Shown here piece after piece: positions 1 to 9,300 of a DNA stretch of 64,000 bases. Position 1 is the first letter of the stretch. Each line of letters starts with the position of its first letter. The notes under the pieces are model-generated. The model made no database searches. It was not told the origin of the DNA and worked only from the letters and a program-made list of their open reading frames with translations. The translations under genes and the position numbers were made by a program. Source of the DNA: a virus; IMG/VR virus record IMGVR_UViG_3300043772_001004, positions 1 to 64,000 of that record. One strand, given 5' to 3'.

Positions 1-17
1 AAGTAATTTAGGTCACT

Positions 18-46
18 ATGGGGTGGCTTAGGTTGCCCCATTTTTT
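18..46 (+). terminator. Intrinsic terminator upstream of the DNA polymerase gene
   Basis: The stem ATGGGG (18-23) pairs with CCCCAT (36-41) and is followed by a run of T. The 12-base apex TGGCTTAGGTTG can extend the helix with wobble pairs to a TTAG tetraloop. It probably ends a plus-strand gene that lies off the left edge; an in-frame TAA at 4-6 could be that gene's stop, but this cannot be confirmed. The same apex recurs in the terminator at 3099-3136. Positions 47-75 hold only the AT-rich leader of the polymerase gene. Confidence 0.75.
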
Positions 47-75
47 ATACGGGGAAACAGCTTAACTGAATTAAT

Positions 76-1974
76 ATGAGGCAACACTATGTAATGGACT
101 ATGAAACTTTGTGCAATTGTTTCATAGCAGTCTTTGAAGGAGTAAAATCTGAAGAACAAGAAATCTTTACTATCCATGAATCTAAGAATGATATTCTAGA
201 ACTAATTACATTTCTAGAAAGAAACATTGCTTATGATGAATGGCATGTAAGTTTCAATGGTCTTGGGTTTGACAGCCAAATTACCGAGCACATTTTAAGA
301 AATAAAGAACAACTACTTGAGCAACCTGGCGGTACAATTGCCAAGTTTATTTATAACAAAGCTCAAGATGTTATCAATAGAAGTAACAATGGTGAGTTTC
401 AGGAGTATTCTCCTAGAGACTTAAGCATCAGACAACTTGATGTATTCAAACTAAACCATTGGGACAACAATGCTAAGAGATCTAGTCTAAAGTGGATACA
501 GTATACCATGGACTGGCATAACATTATTGATATGCCTATTCATCATACTACTGAAGTTACAGCAGTACAGATACCTGAGATAATCAGGTATTGTATTAAT
601 GATGTTCAGTCCACTAAGAAGATTATGCATCTCTGTAAAGATCAGATAGACTTGCGTAGAACTTTGACAGATGAGTATGGGATAGATTTATATTCTGCAT
701 CTGAGCCAAGGATATCTAAAGAATTATTTTTATTGTTTCTTAGTAAACAGACTAATATCAAGAAGTATGAGCTCAGAAAAATGAGAACTATCAGACTAAA
801 GATTACTGTTAAAGATATCATACTACCTTATATAGAATTTAAAACAGCTACCTTTCAGAATCTTCTGAAAAAGTTCCAGGATGTAGTTATATATCCAGGA
901 GAAACAAAAGGTGGGTTTAAATATTCTGTAAGGTATAAAGGTGTACAGACAGATTTTGGTTTGGGTGGTGTCCATGGTGCGCGCTCTACTAAAGTATATG
1001 AGTCTAATGAGGACATGATAATAATGACGTCTGACGTTACTAGTTTCTATCCTAATCTTGCTATTAGAAATAAGTGGGCACCTGCTCATTTACCAAAAGA
1101 AGAATTCTGCAATCTGTATGAGTGGTTCTTTGAGGAGAGGAAGAAGATTCCAAAGAAAGATCCCAAGAACTATGTATACAAGATTATCCTGAATTCAACT
1201 TATGGGCTCAGCAATGATGAGAATAGTTTCTTGTATGACCCAGAGTTTACTATGAGAATTACTATTAATGGACAGCTTAGTCTTACTATGCTGTATGAGA
1301 TGATCTGTGAGGAAATACCAAATGCTCTGCCACTGATGCAGAACACAGATGGTTTGGAGACTATGATCCCTAGACAGTATGTAGACAAGTATATGGAGAT
1401 ATGTGAAAGGTGGGAGAAGATTACCAATCTACAATTGGAGCATGATAAATATTCCAAGATTATTCTAGGTGATGTAAATAACTACATTGCTATAACAGAA
1501 GATGGTAAGTCTAAGTGCAAGGGCCGTTTTGAGTTTGCTAATCTAGCAATGCACAAGAACAAAAGCTTCCTAGTTATTCCTAAAGCTATCCATGCATATT
1601 TTGTGGATGGAATTAAACCCGAGGATTATATTAAATCTAACACAGAGATATTTGATTTTTGTGGGGGTGTAAAGATAAAGGGTGATTGGAACTTCTATCA
1701 ACACAAAATTGTTGATGGAGAATATTTAGTTGAAAAACTACAACATACTATCAGGTATTTTATCTCTAATATAGGCACCAAGGTTATTAAGAAGAATAAC
1801 ACGGACAATAGAGAGATACAGATAGAAGCAGGTAGATGGTTACAATCTTTGATGATTGACTATGTAGAGAAACCATTTACTGACTATGATATTAATTATG
1901 ATTATTACTTGGACAAGATCAATAAAGAGATAAGAGATCTTGAGCCTATTGTTACACAACTTAGTTTATTTTAA
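76..1974 (+). CDS. Family B DNA polymerase with 3'-5' exonuclease domain
   Basis: This is the replicative phage DNA polymerase, 632 residues. The exonuclease domain shows Exo I (DYET, D8 and E10), Exo II (FNGLGFD, N61 to D66) and Exo III (YCIND, Y172 and D176). The polymerase domain shows motif A (SDVTSFYP, D320), motif B (KIILNSTYG, K369 to G377) and motif C (NTDG, D425). Motif C has Asn at 423 where DTD is usual; the metal-binding second Asp is kept. The last five residues, QLSLF, match the bacterial beta-clamp-binding consensus. The start is the first ATG after an in-frame TGA at 67-69, which leaves only seven residues before Exo I, so no extra N-terminal domain is present. The next gene starts two bases after the stop, suggesting a replication operon. 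No Shine-Dalgarno sequence is seen. Confidence 0.93.
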   Translation: MRQHYVMDYETLCNCFIAVFEGVKSEEQEIFTIHESKNDILELITFLERNIAYDEWHVSFNGLGFDSQITEHILRNKEQLLEQPGGTIAKFIYNKAQDVINRSNNGEFQEYSPRDLSIRQLDVFKLNHWDNNAKRSSLKWIQYTMDWHNIIDMPIHHTTEVTAVQIPEIIRYCINDVQSTKKIMHLCKDQIDLRRTLTDEYGIDLYSASEPRISKELFLLFLSKQTNIKKYELRKMRTIRLKITVKDIILPYIEFKTATFQNLLKKFQDVVIYPGETKGGFKYSVRYKGVQTDFGLGGVHGARSTKVYESNEDMIIMTSDVTSFYPNLAIRNKWAPAHLPKEEFCNLYEWFFEERKKIPKKDPKNYVYKIILNSTYGLSNDENSFLYDPEFTMRITINGQLSLTMLYEMICEEIPNALPLMQNTDGLETMIPRQYVDKYMEICERWEKITNLQLEHDKYSKIILGDVNNYIAITEDGKSKCKGRFEFANLAMHKNKSFLVIPKAIHAYFVDGIKPEDYIKSNTEIFDFCGGVKIKGDWNFYQHKIVDGEYLVEKLQHTIRYFISNIGTKVIKKNNTDNREIQIEAGRWLQSLMIDYVEKPFTDYDINYDYYLDKINKEIRDLEPIVTQLSLF

Positions 1975-1976
1975 TT

Positions 1977-3092
1977 ATGCCAAAGAAAATTGCTGAATGT
2001 ACAAAGGCGCACTTAGTTAGTGTGCCTTTACCAAATCATGGTGCTACTTACACTGTAATTAGTCACCAATCTGTTATGGATTATGTATATACTGAGCTTG
2101 CTACTGCAGGTTTCAGTGTTGTTCATGAAGAGTATAGATGTACTGCTGATGGACAGATTGCTCACGGGATTTATAAGTTGAACTTCAACAATGACCCTGA
2201 GTTATCAATGATGTTTGCTTGGACAAACAGTTATAACAAACAAGTAAGATTTAAGTGTGGTGTTGGTGGTTATATTAACTTGACCGGAACTACTATGGTC
2301 TGTGGAGATATGGGAAGCTGGGCTAGAAAACATACTGGTACTGCTGATGAAGAGACAATTAAAACCATACAAGAGCAAATAACTAATGCACACATGTATT
2401 ATAATCAGTTATGTTCTGACAAAGAGTCTATGAAAGGTATCACACTGAACAAGAGAAAGCAAGCTCAGCTATTAGGTATCTTGTTTGCAGAGTATCAGAT
2501 TCTTACTACAGAGCAGGCTAGTATTGTAAGACAACAGATGGACAGACCTAGTCATGTCTATGTAGATAGTAACAGCTTGTGGGCATTCTATAACTTTGTC
2601 ACCATAGCTCTGCAGCATTCACATCCTAAGACTTGGATGGAAGATCAACGTGTCTTACATTATTTTATCTCAACTGTTAATAACTTCCAACAGTGCACAC
2701 CATCTGCACAGATAGTTGCACCTGTTCCTGTAGTTGTTGAAGCTGAGGTGCCTTCAGTTGATCCTAATCAGGTGGATTTAGAAGATCTTATTGCACAAGT
2801 AGAAGCAGAAGAAGCTCAGTCAGAGACAATAGTAACTTATACTGATCCTGTAGGAAATACTTTTGAAGCTATAGATTTTCATAATGAGGTGGTTAGTGAT
2901 ACTAACCAATTGGAAGATCCAGAAGATGATGATGAAGATGAAACACCTGCATATATTCCTGATGAAGATCAAGAATATACAGGAGAGAATGCTTCACACA
3001 TGAAGGGTTCAGATTTTGATATTGATAAAGATGATTTTATATTCAATATCAATGACACAGAAGAAAATGATGATTCATCATTATTTTTTTAA
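1977..3092 (+). CDS. DUF932-like phage protein with acidic C-terminal tail
   Basis: The 371-residue protein has an N-terminal half that resembles the DUF932 family of phage and plasmid proteins: the pattern of an asymmetric HGIYKLNF strand, then NSYNKQVRFKCGVGG, then VCGDMGSWARKHTG (residues about 60-120). The molecular role of DUF932 proteins is not established; a link to DNA replication or recombination is inferred from its place directly after the DNA polymerase. From about residue 245 the chain becomes low-complexity and acidic (a DDDEDE stretch) and ends in DDSSLFF. An acidic tail with an aromatic tip is typical of single-strand-binding proteins such as bacterial SSB and T7 gp2.5, where it recruits partners. 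That comparison is structural analogy only. A strong terminator follows seven bases after the stop. Confidence 0.65.
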   Translation: MPKKIAECTKAHLVSVPLPNHGATYTVISHQSVMDYVYTELATAGFSVVHEEYRCTADGQIAHGIYKLNFNNDPELSMMFAWTNSYNKQVRFKCGVGGYINLTGTTMVCGDMGSWARKHTGTADEETIKTIQEQITNAHMYYNQLCSDKESMKGITLNKRKQAQLLGILFAEYQILTTEQASIVRQQMDRPSHVYVDSNSLWAFYNFVTIALQHSHPKTWMEDQRVLHYFISTVNNFQQCTPSAQIVAPVPVVVEAEVPSVDPNQVDLEDLIAQVEAEEAQSETIVTYTDPVGNTFEAIDFHNEVVSDTNQLEDPEDDDEDETPAYIPDEDQEYTGENASHMKGSDFDIDKDDFIFNINDTEENDDSSLFF

Positions 3093-3098
3093 TTTTAA

Positions 3099-3136
3099 AT
3101 GGGAGAATGGCTTAGGCTGTTCTCCCATTTTTTTTT
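3099..3136 (+). terminator. Intrinsic terminator after the DUF932-like gene
   Basis: A 9-base perfect stem, ATGGGAGAA (3099-3107) with TTCTCCCAT (3120-3128), is followed by eight T. The apex TGGCTTAGGCTG (3108-3119) differs by one base from the apex of the terminator at 18-46, although the lower stems differ. The remaining bases up to the next start (3137-3156) are AT-rich (TTATAATATATAACC) and may hold a promoter for the small gene that follows. Confidence 0.9.
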
Positions 3137-3156
3137 ACTTTTATAATATATAACCT

Positions 3157-3354
3157 ATGAAAAAGAAGAAAATGAAAATTGAATTCAACGGCCAAGAAGT
3201 ATACATTAACTTTGTATCAGAAGACAATGCCTATGTTATTGTAAGCAAAGACAAAGAAGGTACACTTGGCAAGTTTAAACTTAATTCAAATGAAATTAAA
3301 GGAGTTGACTTAAACAAACTTAAAAAGTTTAATAAGAAACCTAAAAAAGTTTAA
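3157..3354 (+). CDS. Small basic protein of unknown function
   Basis: A 65-residue, lysine-rich product. I do not recognise it. The N-terminal half alternates hydrophobic and polar residues (IEFNGQEVYINFV, AYVIVSKDK) as in a small beta-sheet, and the C-terminal end is a basic tail (KKFNKKPKKV). It lies alone between a terminator and the convergent minus-strand block. Its TAA stop (3352-3354) shares two bases with the stop of the opposing giant gene, and no hairpin separates them. The size and coding look support a real gene, but a nucleic-acid-binding role is only a guess from charge. Confidence 0.6.
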   Translation: MKKKKMKIEFNGQEVYINFVSEDNAYVIVSKDKEGTLGKFKLNSNEIKGVDLNKLKKFNKKPKKV

Positions 3355-6300
3355 CCTCCTAATCTACCTGCACTAGCCTGTTGATTTTTAAGTGTTGTTT
3401 CAACATCACCTGTTCCACCTGTGAATCCTACTACTCCAAACAATCTCTTCCAGAATTTAAGAGCACCTTTTTGTTTCCACCAATAAGGTCCTTGATCTTT
3501 CTCATATCTTTCTGCTTCATCAAAAGTGATAAAGTTTAAGACATCTCCCATTATTTGTGTGTAAAGTACTACTGTATTATACCAAGAAGTAGATGTGGAT
3601 GTTAGCATTTTAACATAATCATCTGCTCCAAGATTAACTCCGTAAATTTTAGGTAGTGGGACAAATGCAGATGTTTCAGCTTGAACACCTAGTACTAATA
3701 GTAAGAAGTGATTAACTAAGAACCCGTATGTATTAAAGTTATCCTCATTAATAGCACCTGATCTCTCTCTAATTTTTTTCCATTTGTCATCATCATCTGG
3801 GTCAAAACCTAATAGCATACTTGCAATTAATGCAGTGAAGATAATCAACATACCTTCTGCCATTGTTCTTTTTAGGTCTGATTTTTCCTGATCTGTCATA
3901 TAAGCCATCTCAGCACCTTTGGATTTTAACATTCTAACTAGAGTTTGGAATGCACTGATGTAATAACCTTTTGTGTATTTACCTAATGCCCAGTCATATC
4001 TTTCACCACCTTGGCTGAATGATGCTGTTTTAGTATTTATACCCCATCTATTTGTAAGCATAGGAGTAAACCATTTTCTCATAAAGAAGAACATTCTATA
4101 TGCAATGAATTTATTTCCTTCTGGTTGTCCAAATCTATCATATGCTCCAAATAGTCTTCTAGATGTTCCTTGCAATTTATTTTTAAAAGCTTTAAACTTT
4201 TCAGATTTAGCAATTACAATTTCCTGACCATCTTCAAACTGAATTTCAGATTCTACATTGTTTCTTTTTTTCAGTTCTTCTACTGTAATATTATATTTAT
4301 CAGCAATTTTCTGAAGTGTTTCACCTTTAGTGTATGTATGGAATACAGATTTAGTATCCCATGCAACATCAACTCCAGTCTTAAGTTTCATTAGACCTTC
4401 TTTGTCTAATTCAAATGCATCTACATATCTAATAAATACTTGCTTACCATTTACAACTTGATTTACTTTCTGTCCATGTAAAAATGCACCAAACAATTTT
4501 ACTGCAACATCCATCTCCCCAAATTTTCTATGGGCATACATCCAAGAACCATTAGCTAGATCTTTTACAATGCTTTTAGAAACTGAGTTTCCAAATTTAT
4601 CTTCAGAAGTAAAAGTAGGATCAAATCTTTGTATCATTTGTCCAGATAGTGAACCTGGACCAACTGCAAATGCATCTTTAGATGCCCAAGTTATCATGGC
4701 TTGTGATGACCATGGAATTGCCATAGCATAATCTTTAGAAGTAATAAATTCTCCTCCTATAGATTCAATCATAGATTGCATATAACCAGAAAACTGGTTC
4801 TTTAAATCTGATGGAATATTTACAGCAAGTGATGCTCTAGTAGATAGACCTTGAATAATGTCTAACCATTTAGCAAGTCTTGGATTTGATTCTTCAAAAG
4901 AAGCTGTTTGTTGCCCACGGTATTCTCTTTCTATTAATGACCTTACTTGTCCAAGTCTATTATTTTCAGCTCCAGCTTTTGTTGGATTTTGATAAAGATT
5001 TCTAACATTAAATATACCTTTTGAATATGCTTCCATATTCTTTGGTTGATTAGCAGGATCTTCTAATGTATCTACTATACTTTCCACAATTGGTAAACTC
5101 TCAAGTAACTTACCTTGTGTTTTAATAGACATACCATATTTAAATAGTCCTGTAATTATATCAGCATCTGTGTTTTCTAATTCAAGATTGTATATACCTT
5201 CTACTGGTACATATGTTATCTCATTTCCTTTTAAATCTGTATTAACTAAGTTGTTTTTAGCATCATAGTTATATCCTCTCTCAAAGTCAGTAATAGATTT
5301 TCCTACAAGCTGATTCTTCCAATCAGTAAATGTTTTAAATCTTTCACCAATTTTACCTCTCTGCATAGCTTGAAAAATATCTCCAGCTTTAAGTGCATGT
5401 CTTGGCATATCTAAATATAACTTAGAGTAGTTGCTTTGACCTTTTTGCACACCAAGATGGAACTTTTTCATTTCCTCTAGTAATTTAAACTCAGCGTTGT
5501 TAGATCTTTTTAAATCAAAGAACCTTTGATTCATGTATTTATTATCCTTAGCACTGTTTTTATTTCCCGGATTAAATAATCTTGGCAGATAGTTTCCTTT
5601 ATTATCTATAATAGTACCTATATAATTATCCCAAGACTCTCCAATTGGAATAGTTCTATATTCATTTTTAACTCTATATACGGAGTGTCTAGCATTTGGA
5701 ACTCCATTAAATGTTATTGTCTCACCAGTTTCATTATCTAAAACCTTAGTGCTTAGAATATATTTTTTATCTGAAGGTACAGTAATTCTATTTGCATAAG
5801 ATAATTCAAAGATGATTTCTACTTTATCTTTATCCCGTCTCTTTTTAGAAACATGATTATCTTCAAACCAATTAGATAAAATTTCATCTTCATCTAATAA
5901 ATCTTGAAACTCATCACTATTGATATAATCATTTACTTTATCAGAAGTAACTTCAGGCTTATTTAATCTTGATAAGTTAAAGTTTAATGCATCCATGTAA
6001 TAGTCAGTAGGTATTTTTTCTGACAAATCACCTAGTTCTGATAATATACTTTGAAATTCAGCTGCTTCTGATATATTTAAACCAGTTTTAGTTTGCTTTT
6101 CTAACAATCTAACCATGGCTTTTTTCTGATCATCAGTTAAATTAACTCCTTTTTTAGCCATTGCTGTAAGGGAATTTAAATATGATAACTCTTCCTGAGT
6201 CAAACCTGTGTTTCTAGCTAAACTTTCTCTAAAATTAATTATGCTTTGTTCAAGGTCTTTAATCTTTTTGATTTTTGCCTCACCTAATTCAGGAGTAATA

Positions 6301-9300
6301 GGCTGACCTAATTCATCCCTATATGTAAAAACTAAATCATTTATCTCTTGATAAGTTCCAGAGATATCAAATGGCAAATTCATTTTAGTCTGTAGCTCTC
6401 CTAATCTTGCAACTAAAGCTTTTCTTTTGTCAGCATATGCAGGGGCATACTTCATAGTTATATTCTGCCTTTGCCACTCCCTAACTTTTTTGTCAAACTC
6501 TACTGTGTCTCTTTGTATACCTTCAATAGCTAAACTATTTATAAACTCATTATAAGCTGATTCTAATGATTTTTCTGATGGAACAAACTCATAGAATTTA
6601 GATTTTGCTCTACTTGCTTTAACTAATACTTTTGCTATTGACAAATCAAAGATGCCTTTTTTAGGATCATCCTGTTTAGCTGTACCATCTTCATAAGTAA
6701 GTCTACTTAATTGTTTGAAGTTTCTAAATGCAGCTTGAATAGCATCATAGTTTTCAAATCTTGATAACTCATCATCATGTTCACTAAGTAAGCTATTATA
6801 TTCATCTAATGCATTTTTTCTTTTTGCATAAGCTTCCATGTTTATTCTCTTACTTGTAGCTGCATCATAACCTTCTACAAGTTCATCATAAACATTATCT
6901 GATTCATAGTATTCAGGAACAAACTCTTGCCACATGTAATCTTTTTTGAACTGTCTAAGTTCTTCTCTGGCTTGAATTATTTTGTCCTGGTCTTTTGAAA
7001 TTCTAGCTTGTGCTAAATTATATTCTAAAATATCTTCTTCATATCTATATCCATTACCAAACTCATTTAAGAAAGTTCTTATCTTTCTTTGAATAGGTTT
7101 ACCAGTTTCTTTATCCCAGTATAGTATGGTATCCTCAAATGTTACCATGTCTTGAATCTGAGTAACATTAAGTTTATTAAAGTTTACTTGAGGTAATAGT
7201 TTCTCTAATGATTTTAAGAAAGAACCTGACTCTTCCATGAAGTCATTAGTAATCTCTGTTCTTTGATTTTGAATAAACAATGCTAAAGAACCTACTATAG
7301 GATCATTACTAGAAGTATAGCTCTCTAAGAATCTATTAAACCAACTTACATCTCTGGCGTGACCAGTTAGTGCACCCTGCAGTTTCTCAGGTGTAGATAC
7401 CATATCTTGATATAGATTCAAAAACCTTGCAAGTACATCCTTTGGAACTCCTCTTTTATATAATTCTTCTAGATCATCAGTAACATCTTCTTGAGAGATT
7501 ACTTTATTGTAGAAGTTGTTAATAGCAGTTTCTCTTTCTGCAAGATTGTTGTAAGCATTTTTAAAAGCTATAGTTAGATTCTTTTTAAATTCTTCTTGAA
7601 CAAACTCATTCATTGGTCCTGTAAGTTCTACATAGAATTGAATGTTGTTCTTTTTATAAATTTGAGAAATAATTACATCAACTTCATCTAGGTTAGCATT
7701 GATTTTATTTAAGACATTATAGAATAGATTGTCTTTATCCATCTTAACCCCAGATTCTCTTAGCACATTGTTAAACTGATCAATAGTTTCTTTCCAAGCA
7801 TATGTGTTTTGCTTATAGAAATTAACAAGAGCAAGGGTATTTCTAGCACTAACGTTTTTATCTTTATAGATTTTACCTAAATCATTAAGCATGTTCTCAG
7901 CTATGATGTCAATTTTATCTATACTATTTACTAAGGCTCTAGCTTGTTTATATAATTCTTTTATTTGTTTATCTTCAGCATCTATTACTAAAGACATTAA
8001 CTCTTCAGAAGTATATCTACTTGTATCTGTAATTGTTTGAAAATCACGGAGTAATGATACTGCTTCTGGTAATAAATTCTTTGAACCACCTTCTGTCTTT
8101 GAACCAAAAATAGTTTCAGAAACCATTTGCTTTATAGCTTTATCAGTTTTAAAGTTCTTAGATCTATTTAATATGGCTTGATTACTAGCATACCATTCAT
8201 TAATAATTTTTTCTAAAGATTCTTTACTTAGTGATTTAGTTAATTCATTAGCTCTTTCAGTAACAAATTTACCGTACTGAAATAAATCATCCTCTGTTAC
8301 ATCATACTCAGACAAATCTATCTCATTCTCTAGTAACATGCTTCCTAGTTCATTCAATGTAGTATCTTCATTTATTGAACTAATTCCTTGTTTATTACCA
8401 AATATTCCTCTGAAGAAGTCTTTGATTGCAGCTAGAATTTTATTTATAACAGACTCAAAACCTTCTGTTTGAATTTTCTGAGTTAGTTTATTTACAGAAG
8501 ACAATTGTAAACCATAAGTAAGTATCTCTGATTTTAGCATGTCCTCATTAGAAACAAGCTCAGGATAGTTTTTTAAAACATTGTCTCTAATTTGTTGACC
8601 CTCTACAGTTTTTATTAATGCATCATATAGATTGTTAAATAACTTTCTATTCTTTGTTCTAATTCCATTAATAACCGGGTGAGCAAACTCATGCAGTACA
8701 GTATTTATACTTACATTATCACCTACTACATAAACAGTACCTGCATAATAAAAAGCTGGTTCACCATTATAAGGTGTTGGACTTACTCTAGTTATCTCAG
8801 CTGCTTTTTCTGGTGTGATATTCTGAAAACCTATATTTAATCCAAGACTTAATTTTTTAGCAAGTTCTTCTGCTACACGTTTAGATCTTGCATCCTGTAG
8901 TGTTTCAATATTAATGTCTACTAATGGAATACCATAAGCCATAAGACCCGCATCTTCTTGAATATTTTCATTTGGAATAAATCTATTATAATCCCATATA
9001 TCTTTTAATCTTCCAAATTCTAATTTAGCATTAAAAGTATTTTGCCAATTTGCAATTTCTAAAACTGTACCTGAGTCTAATGTAACTTTTCTACCGGCTG
9101 TTTTCTCTTCTATATTTTTTTCATAAGTGAAGATATCAATTAATTTAGCTTCAATTTTTCCAGTGTGTGAATCTGTTAATGGTAAATAACTACTTACAAC
9201 ATTTCCATTTGAGTCCACTACATCATAACCAATAATTTTATTTGTAGACCCTGTAACCACACCATTTTTAAATACTTTTTTAGAAGTATCCAATTGTAAG

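Noticed and set aside
3040-3060. DFDID residues in the acidic tail of the DUF932-like protein, identical to the RNA polymerase motif
   Set aside because: It is in a low-complexity acidic region with many Asp residues and no barrel context, so the match is by chance.
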